Of a stretch of 6,938 nucleotides of DNA, positions 1 to 5,603 are shown piece after piece. Source of the stretch: an uncultured Sutterella sp. (GTDB lineage Bacteria; Pseudomonadota; Gammaproteobacteria; Burkholderiales; Burkholderiaceae_F); NCBI GenBank assembly GCA_900554375.1, contig USHK01000059.1, positions 1 to 6,938 on the forward strand. The letters are read 5' to 3'. The stretch's first letter is position 1. Each line of letters starts with the position of its first letter. The position numbers and the translations under genes were made by a program. The notes beneath the pieces are model-generated. The model saw only the letters and a program-made list of their open reading frames with translations. It was not told the origin of the DNA and ran no database searches.

Positions 1-1359
1 GTCCATGTTGCCGATATCACCGGTACGCAGCCAGCCGTCACGCAGCACGGCAGCCGTTTCCTCCGGTTTGTCCCAGTAACCGCGCATGACCTGCGGCCCC
101 TTCACGCAGATTTCACCGGTGTGTTCCGGAATTTCCTGCGGAGTTGTCCAGAAGCCGAGATCTTTGAAGCCCTCACCGCGGATGGAAACCACGGTAGACG
201 GGAACGGGAAGCCGACGGAACCGTTCCAAGGTGTGTTCATCGGATTCGCAGCGACGCCCGGGGAGCATTCGGTCAAACCGTAAGCCTCGATAATGTGGCC
301 ACCCGTGACTTCTTTCCAGCGCTCGGCCACAGACTTCTGAACTTGTGTACCGCCTCCGACGGTGAGCTTCAGCATCTTGAAGTCAACCTTGTCAAAGCCC
401 GGTGTATTCAACAGGCCGTTAAAGAGCGTGTTGACACCGCAGATCACGGTGAAGTGCTGCTTCTCGCATTCTTTCACCAAACCCTTCATGTCGCGCGGGT
501 TAGCAATTAGCACCATTCGAGCACCCCATTGAAGGAAGCTGCACATCGCGGTCAAAGAAAAAATGTGATAGAGCGGAAGCGCTGTCATAACGACTTCGGT
601 CTTCTTTTTGAAGTCGCCCGAAATCCAAATGCCGGTCTGCTGAAGGTTGGCCAACACATTGCGGTGTGTGAGCATAGCGCCTTTAGCAATTCCGGTCGTG
701 CCGCCGGTGTACTGCAGAAGTGCGATGTCGTAGCGGTCAAGTTTGACCGGATTAAATGTTCTTGAAGCGCCTTGGGCCAGTGCGTCGCGGAAAGAGACGG
801 CGTGTTCGAGATTGAACTCGGGCACCATCTTCTTGACTTTCTTCAGCATGAAGTTAACAAGCAGACGCTTCGGAGCAGAAAGTAAGTCACCGACCTGAGT
901 AGTGATAACGTGCTCAACGGGAGAGTCTTTTTGAATCTTTTCAAACGTCTTGGCAAAGTTCTCAATAATGATCAAAACCTTTGCGCCGGAATCCTTCAGC
1001 TGACCGCTGAGCTCGCGGGCGGTGTAAAGCGGATTAACGTTAACAACGATAAGCCCGGCCTTCATGATGCCGAACAGACAGATCGGATACTGAAGAAGAT
1101 TCGGCATCATCACGGCAACGCGGTCGCCCTGCTCTACGCCGGGCAACGACTGCAGATAAGAAGCAAACGCGGTCACTTTCTCATCAAATTCTTTGTACGT
1201 CATTGTCTTGCCCAGGCTCGTAAAGACCGGAGCATCACCGTACTCTTGACAGATCTTTTCCTGGAAATCCGGCAGTGATTCGTAAATATCCGGATTAATG
1301 GTCGCGGGCACGCCCTCAGGGTAGTGCTTGATCCATGGATATTCTTGAGTGTCTGTCAT
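1..1359 (-). CDS. fadD: Long-chain-fatty-acid--CoA ligase (FadD-like), 3' end cut by the window
   Basis: This ANL-superfamily adenylating enzyme activates long-chain fatty acids with ATP and CoA to acyl-CoA, by way of an acyl-AMP intermediate. It feeds beta-oxidation or lipid synthesis at the inner face of the cytoplasmic membrane. The frame is open without a stop from the start codon to base 1, giving 453 residues. E. coli FadD has 561, so roughly the last 100 residues (the small C-terminal lid domain) lie outside. Visible signatures are the phosphate-binding loop YTGGTTGIAKGA (residues 217-228), the adenine-site motif YGLTECSPG (360-368) and GWLRTGDIG (442-450), whose Asp448 would contact the ATP ribose. 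The start ATG is supported by AGGA at 1369-1372, nine bases upstream. hemG lies upstream on the same strand, with a strong hairpin between. The acyl-CoA ligase assignment is firm; substrate chain length is inferred from overall resemblance to FadD. Confidence 0.93.
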   Translation of the reverse strand, partial: MTDTQEYPWIKHYPEGVPATINPDIYESLPDFQEKICQEYGDAPVFTSLGKTMTYKEFDEKVTAFASYLQSLPGVEQGDRVAVMMPNLLQYPICLFGIMKAGLIVVNVNPLYTARELSGQLKDSGAKVLIIIENFAKTFEKIQKDSPVEHVITTQVGDLLSAPKRLLVNFMLKKVKKMVPEFNLEHAVSFRDALAQGASRTFNPVKLDRYDIALLQYTGGTTGIAKGAMLTHRNVLANLQQTGIWISGDFKKKTEVVMTALPLYHIFSLTAMCSFLQWGARMVLIANPRDMKGLVKECEKQHFTVICGVNTLFNGLLNTPGFDKVDFKMLKLTVGGGTQVQKSVAERWKEVTGGHIIEAYGLTECSPGVAANPMNTPWNGSVGFPFPSTVVSIRGEGFKDLGFWTTPQEIPEHTGEICVKGPQVMRGYWDKPEETAAVLRDGWLRTGDIGNMD

Positions 1360-1379
1360 CTTTTTCTGTCCTAAAGAAA

Positions 1380-1409
1380 GCGTAACCCGCTAATTTTAGC
1401 GGGTTACGC
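1380..1409 (-). terminator. Perfect 14-bp hairpin between hemG and fadD
   Basis: Bases 1380-1393 are exactly complementary to 1396-1409, leaving a two-base TT centre (in RNA the innermost A-U pairs would open into a larger loop). On the minus strand the hairpin follows the hemG stop by about 30 bases and is followed by CTTTCTTT, an interrupted T-tract. This fits a moderate intrinsic terminator for hemG. The 3' foot lies only eight bases from the AGGA of fadD, so the structure could also act as an attenuator or a processing/stability element controlling readthrough into fadD. The hairpin is seen directly; its role is inferred. Confidence 0.6.
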
Positions 1410-1439
1410 GTCATAAAAACATTGAGAATTTGCCTGAGA

Positions 1440-1985
1440 TTAAGCTTGGTGAGCAAGCTCGGAGATGTGTTTGGCGTACTGCTTCACATCTTCCCAGTCG
1501 GTAAAGTCAATGCACATAGACGGGTCTGTCGGGCCGTTTGTGATCTTCATGATGAGCTGAATGCACTTCTTATCAAAGAGATTCAGGTGCGGATAGTCGA
1601 TCTTGCCTGCAAAGCATTTGAGGTCTCTAGGACGCCACGGAGAGCGTTCAAGGAATTTCTGCATGTAGCGGTTGCCTTCGACCGTAGCCTTGAAAGGAGT
1701 GCGGGCAACAACGGTAACGTTGAACATCGCATTGGGTTTGCGGTCAAGTTCCGTGCAGTTGTTGCGAACAAACTCGTAAACATTCGGGTGGTAGGTACCA
1801 TATACGACGGGGAAACCACAGAGCACGAAATCATGCTTGCTCCAATCCACGCCTTCGCGAAGGGCTTCGGAAACGGGCATCACCGTCACGGTGTTTCCGA
1901 GTTCCTCGAGTTGGTCGGCAATAGTGCGGACCATGCGGGCGGTATGGCCCATACGAGAGTAATAAACGATAAGAATGTTCTTCAT
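1440..1985 (-). CDS. hemG: Menaquinone-dependent protoporphyrinogen IX dehydrogenase
   Basis: HemG is a flavodoxin-like FMN protein that oxidises protoporphyrinogen IX to protoporphyrin IX, the penultimate step of haem synthesis. It passes electrons to the quinone pool and so works without oxygen. The product is 181 residues, the same length as I recall for E. coli HemG. The FMN phosphate loop is YYSRMGHTARM (8-18), and a second flavin-contact region is VVYGTYH (60-66). The segment that separates HemG from ordinary flavodoxins is present: WRPRDLKCFAG (117-127), then YPHLNLFDKK and LIMKITNGPTD (131-154), ending in TDW (162-164). A weak GGAG (1996-1999) lies ten bases upstream of the ATG. infA is divergent, so the promoter must lie in 1986-2113. 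A general WrbA-type flavodoxin is the alternative, but the long characteristic insert argues against it. Confidence 0.9.
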   Translation of the reverse strand: MKNILIVYYSRMGHTARMVRTIADQLEELGNTVTVMPVSEALREGVDWSKHDFVLCGFPVVYGTYHPNVYEFVRNNCTELDRKPNAMFNVTVVARTPFKATVEGNRYMQKFLERSPWRPRDLKCFAGKIDYPHLNLFDKKCIQLIMKITNGPTDPSMCIDFTDWEDVKQYAKHISELAHQA

Positions 1986-2179
1986 TGGTTTCCGACTCCG
2001 ATCGCGTCCGGACCGAGAAGGCCTTTCGCAAAATTTTTAATTTAGTAAGTGGATTTTAGCAAAACCGCCCCCATTGACTCATTTTTGTTAATGAGTTTGC
2101 GTACTTAGACGCAATGTCAGGTAAAATCCGATTTTTAAAACCCTGTTCCTGTTTGATTATTGGGAACTTTTATTCTTAT
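1986..2179. promoter_or_regulatory. Divergent hemG/infA intergenic region
   Basis: This AT-rich stretch must carry promoters for hemG (leftward) and infA (rightward). For infA the best -10 is TAAAAT at 2122-2127, but no good -35 stands at normal spacing. TTGACT at 2074-2079 is a strong -35 hexamer with no matching -10 about 17 bases on. A 7-bp inverted repeat, ACTCATT (2077-2083) with AATGAGT (2090-2096), overlaps that hexamer and may be an operator. A second small pair, GTTCC (2145-2149) with GGAAC (2163-2167), would form a hairpin in the infA leader. It would cover the only purine-rich stretch (GGGAA, 2162-2166), which is already about 13 bases from the ATG. Promoter assignments are tentative. 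Confidence 0.35.
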
Positions 2180-2440
2180 ATGGCTAAAGAAGACCTAATT
2201 GAAACAACTGCAACCGTTACCGAAGTTCTTCCGGACGCTCGCTATCGCGTCAAACTCGACAACGGCTATGAACTGATTGCCTACACAAACGGCAAAATGC
2301 GCAAGCATCACATTCGAATTCTCGCCGGCGATAAAGTTTCGCTGGAAATCTCCCCGTACGACATGACTAAAGGCCGTATCACCTTCCGTCATATCGAGGG
2401 TCGTCCTCCGGTTGCTGCTGCCGCCGGAAAACGCAAGTAA
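2180..2440 (+). CDS. infA: Translation initiation factor IF-1, C-terminally extended form
   Basis: IF-1 binds the 30S ribosomal A site during initiation and assists IF-2 and IF-3. The 86-residue product opens with MAKEDLIE and holds the whole OB-fold: [48 protein letters not shown] (24-70), including the conserved GKMRK and SPYD..KGRI blocks. The common IF-1 ends near residue 72. Here 14 more residues follow ([14 protein letters not shown]), a basic tail that I associate with betaproteobacterial IF-1 copies. The frame is open further upstream to an ATG at 2114, but the 22 extra residues have no IF-1 character, so the MAKED start is chosen. No good Shine-Dalgarno precedes it. The gene stands alone, not beside rpmJ or secY, and is closed by a bidirectional terminator shared with fic. 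A second, standard infA elsewhere in the genome is possible. Confidence 0.95.
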   Translation: MAKEDLIETTATVTEVLPDARYRVKLDNGYELIAYTNGKMRKHHIRILAGDKVSLEISPYDMTKGRITFRHIEGRPPVAAAAGKRK

Positions 2441-2450
2441 TCAATTCCAC

Positions 2451-2508
2451 AAAAGAGGCTGTCGCAAAGCTCGATTTTTGCCGAGTTTTGCCTCAGCCTT
2501 TTTCTTTT
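2451..2508. terminator. Bidirectional terminator between convergent infA and fic
   Basis: This is a long two-part stem. AGGCTG (2456-2461) pairs with CAGCCT (2494-2499), and GCAAAGCTCG (2464-2473) pairs with CGAGTTTTGC (2482-2491) with one G-U wobble, around an eight-base loop. On the plus strand it is followed by TTTTTCTTTT. On the minus strand the stem is followed by CTCTTTTG. It lies ten bases after the infA stop and about 50 bases past the fic stop, so it can end both transcripts. Confidence 0.8.
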
Positions 2509-2560
2509 GTCTAGTTCTATTAACTTGAAACCTCCATGCAATGGGCACGCATAATGTTTT

Positions 2561-3646
2561 TTATTCGGAGCTCAGCAGATCTAAAAGCTGATAATTCACA
2601 AACAGTTTCTCTTTTGATGTCTGGAGTTCCGTTAATATCCTGTTGCTTGTCAGGCATTTGAGATACTTTGAAGCCGATTGCCGTTGTGCAATTCCTCCGT
2701 CAACGAGATTTTGTATTCTCACGTAAGGCAGAGAGAAAATTAAATCAACCAATTCCCTGGAGTACATCTTTTTCATTTCCGGAGATTCCTTCATTGCCTC
2801 TATAGTCTGTCGTTCTAGTCTCCGTATCGCCAGCACTTTATTTTTAGTCCATTCTGCAGTTTCAGAAACAGCATTAAGCATGAACTTAATCCAGGTGATC
2901 CAGTCTGCCTCCCGCGTTACTCCCATCAACGAAGAGTAATACTCAGATTTGTTTTTTATGATGTATCGGCTCAAATAAAGAACAGGTAAATCAAGTAGAT
3001 TTTTCTGAACTAAATAAAGGATGTTTAAAACTCGTCCGGTTCTTCCGTTCCCGTCGCTGAAGGGATGAATTGCTTCAAACTGGTAGTGGGCCAATGCCAT
3101 GACAATCAAGGGGTCTAAATCGGTTGGTTCGTTAATAAACCTTTCCCAATCAGTCATCTTCTCTCGAATCACTTCTTCTCCGGCCGGCGGTGTGTATACA
3201 ACAGTCCCAGTTGAAGAGTTGCCAATATACGTGCCGGGAGTGTTTCTAACGTCGATATCAACACCGCGAAGGGCAGAGCAAACTGCCACAGCAGTCCTCA
3301 AGGATAAAGGACACGATTTAATCGATTCCATGCCCTTAAAGATAGCAGTTCGATATCTCAGAGCTTCTTTTGTTGCAGGGTCGGCAGCCTGCGGCTTTTC
3401 CAGATATTTAAAAAGAGAGTCTGTTGTCGTGACAATGTTTTCAATCTCACTACTGGCTTTAGCTTCAAGAATTGGGATTGTGTAAATCAACATTGACTGA
3501 TTAGGAATCAATTCAACGGCCTGCCTAAGTCCCTCAAGTGCTACCCTAGCTTGAGTACAAAGTTTCAGAACCTCTTTTGTCTCCAACTCAAGTTCTGGAG
3601 GCAAGTGCGGCAAGCTATTAAATGGAGTTTCAGGCGACCAAGTCAT
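2561..3646 (-). CDS. fic: Fic-domain protein AMP-transferase, class II (N-terminal inhibitory helix)
   Basis: Fic enzymes transfer AMP (sometimes another phosphate-containing group) from a nucleotide to Ser, Thr or Tyr of target proteins. The 361-residue product closely resembles the Shewanella SoFic type (about 370 residues). In order it shows an N-terminal Fic_N-like helical region with the inhibitory motif SSEIEN (65-70, Glu69 the expected blocking residue), a target-positioning flap near 127-153, and the full catalytic motif HPFSDGNGRTGR (194-205; catalytic His194, phosphate-binding Asn200 and Arg202/Arg205). A C-terminal winged-helix-like region follows (about 295-361). All key residues are present, so the enzyme should be active and self-inhibited, with no separate antitoxin needed. 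I see none encoded nearby. No Shine-Dalgarno precedes the ATG. It is AT-rich against its neighbours: hand counts of two 60-base lines give 35 and 45% GC, against 58 and 67% in the M20 peptidase gene. That suggests acquisition by transfer. Its target is unknown. Confidence 0.92.
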   Translation of the reverse strand: MTWSPETPFNSLPHLPPELELETKEVLKLCTQARVALEGLRQAVELIPNQSMLIYTIPILEAKASSEIENIVTTTDSLFKYLEKPQAADPATKEALRYRTAIFKGMESIKSCPLSLRTAVAVCSALRGVDIDVRNTPGTYIGNSSTGTVVYTPPAGEEVIREKMTDWERFINEPTDLDPLIVMALAHYQFEAIHPFSDGNGRTGRVLNILYLVQKNLLDLPVLYLSRYIIKNKSEYYSSLMGVTREADWITWIKFMLNAVSETAEWTKNKVLAIRRLERQTIEAMKESPEMKKMYSRELVDLIFSLPYVRIQNLVDGGIAQRQSASKYLKCLTSNRILTELQTSKEKLFVNYQLLDLLSSE

Positions 3647-3684
3647 GATGTGAAAACTTATAAAAGACTTTTGATTTTTCCATA

Positions 3685-3715
3685 TGTGTCGATAAAAATC
3701 AATTTTATCGACACA
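3685..3715. repeat. 13-bp perfect inverted repeat, possible fic operator
   Basis: TGTGTCGATAAAA (3685-3697) and its exact complement TTTTATCGACACA (3703-3715) flank a five-base spacer, ATCAA. The proximal edge is 38 bases from the fic ATG, and the candidate fic -35 (TTGATT, minus strand) lies across the spacer. On the plus strand five Ts follow (3716-3720), which gives terminator form, but no plus-strand gene precedes it. An operator bound by a dimeric repressor, possibly fic's own C-terminal winged helix, or a 5' leader hairpin is more likely. Confidence 0.55.
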
Positions 3716-3871
3716 TTTTTAGGATGTGTACTCGCCATCGACATATCGTATTTTTATGATGAAGAAATACGATTTTGTAGACATATTGATGTCATAGGAA
3801 TGAACCTAAACACCACTTCAATGCCTTTTATGAGCCAATTATGTGAGGATGTCTAAGAAGGAGTAAACCGC

Positions 3872-3904
3872 AAAAAACGTCAGATTGATGTATTGATACA
3901 ACGT
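3872..3904 (-). terminator. Weak candidate terminator after the S4-domain gene
   Basis: On the minus strand, directly after the S4 gene stop, ACGT (3901-3904) can pair with ACGT (3877-3880). This encloses a small TGTAT/ATACA hairpin (3889-3900) and is followed by six Ts (complement of 3872-3877). The stem is short and AU-rich with an unpaired stretch, so termination is plausible but weak. Confidence 0.3.
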
Positions 3905-3907
3905 CTT

Positions 3908-4120
3908 TTATTTTGCAGCAACGACTTCGATCTTCTGATCTTTAAACTGGACTTTCTGGCCCGCGCGGATTTTGTGGCCGCGTTCGGTGCAGACTTTTCC
4001 ATCCACGTTCACTAAGCCGTCCTGGACGGCTTGTTTTGCTTCCCCGCCGGTTCCTGTCAGGGCTGCTGCCTTTAAAAGGTCGCCCAATCGAATAAATTCG
4101 CCGTTCAATTCGAATTTCAT
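3908..4120 (-). CDS. Small S4-domain RNA-binding protein (YbcJ-like)
   Basis: This 70-residue stand-alone S4 domain is similar in length and pattern to E. coli YbcJ. The S4 fold covers about residues 10-59: IRLGDLLKAAALTG, then GGEAKQAVQDGLVNVDGKV with the typical turn, then RGHKIRAGQKVQF. Such domains bind structured RNA, usually ribosomal. The family's precise role is not well defined, and no catalytic domain is attached. The start is supported by AGGA (4128-4131) seven bases upstream. It lies downstream of the M20 peptidase gene on the same strand, but a strong hairpin in the 144-base gap makes separate transcription likely. Confidence 0.88.
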   Translation of the reverse strand: MKFELNGEFIRLGDLLKAAALTGTGGEAKQAVQDGLVNVDGKVCTERGHKIRAGQKVQFKDQKIEVVAAK

Positions 4121-4209
4121 TCTGAATTCCTTTTCTTTACTTTTATCGGATGAAATGCATTGTATTCCTGCGAGGCATTTCTTTTATCACCGCCGCCGAA
4201 TTCGAGTCC

Positions 4210-4260
4210 GCAGAAACGACAAACGCCCCGAAGGGCGTTTGCGTTTAGATCTGTTTCTGC
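4210..4260 (-). terminator. Nested UUCG hairpin after the M20 peptidase gene
   Basis: The inner stem CAAACGCCC (4220-4228) pairs with GGGCGTTTG (4233-4241). Read on the minus strand, its loop is C-UUCG-G, the extra-stable tetraloop. An outer 8-bp stem, GCAGAAAC (4210-4217) with GTTTCTGC (4253-4260), encloses it. It starts five bases after the M20 gene stop. Only short T-runs follow the inner stem (TTTGTCGTTTCTG), so it may end transcription imperfectly or protect the 3' end of the mRNA. Confidence 0.65.
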
Positions 4261-4264
4261 TGAA

Positions 4265-5380
4265 TTAGATCAGAGACAGGAAGCGAGTGATCATGCGAAT
4301 GCGTTCTTCAACGGTGTCTAAGCGAAGAAATTCGCGATCGCAGTGGAATTCGCCGCCGGCAGGGCCGCATCCGTCAATAACGGGGAGACCGGCTTCAGCC
4401 ATGTGGTTGCCGTCGGAAGCACCGCCTGCATCCACCCAATCAATATCGAAACCTTCGAGTTTGGCAGCTTCGGTAATCTGAGCAACGAGTTCCTTAGTAG
4501 CGTCGGACAAGGGCATTGCGTTGCTGTGGCTAACGCGTTCGATTGTCTGAGTTACGCCGGGGGCCCAAACAGCAGCAGCCAGTTTGTTGATGCCGTCGTC
4601 AAGATATTTGTCGTCTTCGTTGTTCCAGTAACGTGTGTCGAGCTTAACAACGCATTTTTCGGAAATGACGTTAGGAGCGCTGCCGCCTTCGATCACACCT
4701 GGGTTGACGGTTGTGCCTTTATCGACATCGGCCAGACCGGCTGCTGCCAAAGCAAAGCGCATAGCGGCGATGTTGGCGTTGGCTCCTTTGTACGGAGCGT
4801 TGCCGGCGTGAGAAGCCTTACCGTGGAAGGTCACGACATAGTTGGTGGAACCCTTTCTGGAGCGGACGAGCTGACCGCCTGCGCGGGCAGCTTCAAAAAC
4901 CAGAGCTCGAGAAGATTTTTCAGCGATTCCCTTGAGCCACGCGCTGGAAGCCTTAGAACCGGTTTCTTCGTCCGGGTTGAGAGCAACAGCGATGGAGAGT
5001 CTTTCCAAATCTTCGGGGCGAGCAGCTTTCAGAGCGTAGTAGATGGCAAGCACGCCGCTCTTACAGTCGCTGCAGCCGGGACCGTAGGCGCGGTCGCCTT
5101 TAACGGTCAAAGGACGCGCGGCAGCCGTTCCGTCCGGGAATACGGTGTCGAGGTGAGCGTTGAAGAGAACGTCATAGTGGTCAGCGTTGGGCTTGTTCGT
5201 AGCGAACAGACCGTTGCCGGCATTCGGACCTAAGTCAACGAGGTCGGCTTTGAACCCGATGGATTCGAGGTGGCCCTTCATAATCTTGGCGGCTTCGGTA
5301 ACGCCGGCAATATTTGCAGTGCCGCGGTCTTTGTTAACCAATTCGGCCAAGTCTTTCATGTAAGAGTCGAGAACTGACAT
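4265..5380 (-). CDS. M20-family zinc metallopeptidase (glutamate carboxypeptidase/CPG2-like)
   Basis: This di-zinc exopeptidase or amidohydrolase of the M20 (ArgE/DapE/CPG2) clan has 371 residues, a usual length. Expected metal and catalytic residues are all visible: His76 and Asp78 in AHLDTVF, bridging Asp105 in YGPGCSDCKSG, catalytic Glu138 and ligand Glu139 in PDEETGS, Glu163 in FEAAR, and His346 in EFHCDREF. The dimerisation/lid domain falls at about 180-290, with GKASHAG (187-193). No signal peptide is seen, so it is probably cytoplasmic. The start is supported by AGAGGA (5388-5393) seven bases upstream. Oddly, Cys103 and Cys106 flank the bridging Asp105, where many relatives have V.DMKGG. 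The gene is divergent from lrgAB and upstream of the S4-domain gene. The substrate cannot be fixed from sequence; cleavage of an acyl-amino acid or a small peptide such as a glutamyl compound is the family norm. Confidence 0.9.
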   Translation of the reverse strand: MSVLDSYMKDLAELVNKDRGTANIAGVTEAAKIMKGHLESIGFKADLVDLGPNAGNGLFATNKPNADHYDVLFNAHLDTVFPDGTAAARPLTVKGDRAYGPGCSDCKSGVLAIYYALKAARPEDLERLSIAVALNPDEETGSKASSAWLKGIAEKSSRALVFEAARAGGQLVRSRKGSTNYVVTFHGKASHAGNAPYKGANANIAAMRFALAAAGLADVDKGTTVNPGVIEGGSAPNVISEKCVVKLDTRYWNNEDDKYLDDGINKLAAAVWAPGVTQTIERVSHSNAMPLSDATKELVAQITEAAKLEGFDIDWVDAGGASDGNHMAEAGLPVIDGCGPAGGEFHCDREFLRLDTVEERIRMITRFLSLI

Positions 5381-5603
5381 TGATGTTTCCTCTTATATAA
5401 GTTGGGTAAAACAGTTGAGCCTTAGGGCTTGACGATTGCCGCGATTGTAATGATTTGTGAGATTGAGATAAATGAGAATAAATACCGCTGGACAAACTTA
5501 TTTTGATTACTCAATTCGAAAAATTTTCTGACTTCAAGCTCGTTTTTATGCTGAGATAAGGAATACATTCGCATTCCACATCAATTTTTACAATCTATTT
5601 AAA
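5381..5603. promoter_or_regulatory. Divergent M20 peptidase/lrgAB intergenic region
   Basis: These 223 bases have no gene and must carry both promoters. For lrgA the best -10 is TACAAT (5589-5594), ten bases before the ATG, with no recognisable -35. For the peptidase gene a TATA-rich run (5394-5400) overlaps its ribosome-binding region. Also visible are four GATT units at exact 9-base spacing (starting 5434, 5443, 5452, 5461) and an inverted pair GGAAT (5560-5564) with ATTCC (5573-5577) just upstream of the lrgA -10. These may be regulator-binding sites. Confidence 0.4.
5589..5594 (+). promoter_or_regulatory. Candidate -10 box of lrgA, implying a leaderless or near-leaderless mRNA
   Basis: TACAAT matches the -10 consensus at five of six positions and ends nine bases before the lrgA ATG. 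A transcript starting six to eight bases downstream would begin within a few bases of the start codon. This agrees with the absence of any Shine-Dalgarno in the AT-only bases before it. No convincing -35 is present, so activation by a regulator would be needed. Confidence 0.35.

Larger units (their letters stand above)
3647..3907. promoter_or_regulatory. AT-rich non-coding region upstream of fic with several inverted repeats
   Basis: These 261 bases separate the fic start from the 3' end of the S4-domain gene and hold no credible gene on either strand. They contain a 13-bp palindrome (3685-3715), a 9-bp inverted repeat (ATCGTATTT 3745-3753 with AAATACGAT 3765-3773), and a short GACAT/ATGTC inverted pair (3780-3784 and 3789-3793). 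A GACAYAT motif recurs at 3684-3690 (minus), 3710-3716, 3740-3746 and 3780-3786 (plus). The fic promoter should be here. One weak candidate on the minus strand is TTGATT (3697-3702) and AAAAAT (3674-3679) with 17-base spacing. The repeats are seen directly; a regulatory role is inferred. Confidence 0.5.

Noticed and set aside
86..1278. Four plus-strand open frames opposite the acyl-CoA ligase
   Set aside because: All lie antisense within one continuous minus-strand frame that carries adenylating-enzyme motifs.
1422..2045. Open frame of 207 codons on the plus strand across hemG
   Set aside because: It is antisense to a convincing full-length HemG and resembles no family; it is a shadow frame.
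2114..2179. Upstream ATG that would add 22 residues to IF-1
   Set aside because: The added residues do not resemble IF-1, while the MAKED start matches the family N-terminus exactly.
3685..3720. Plus-strand intrinsic terminator (hairpin followed by five Ts)
   Set aside because: No plus-strand gene lies upstream to be terminated, so a terminator call was not made; operator or leader function for fic fits better.
3551..3856. Plus-strand frame of 101 codons upstream of and overlapping the fic 5' end
   Set aside because: It begins antisense inside fic, runs through the palindromes and has no domain-like pattern or ribosome binding site; a real antitoxin or small protein is not supported.
3640..3907. 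Short CRISPR array or retron-like RNA upstream of fic
   Set aside because: The repeats are inverted, short and unevenly spaced, with no spacer pattern and no cas or reverse transcriptase gene in the window.
4343..5233. Open frame of 296 codons on the plus strand across the M20 peptidase gene
   Set aside because: It is fully antisense to a gene with all family residues intact, has no recognisable domain and is explained by the codon bias of the real gene.
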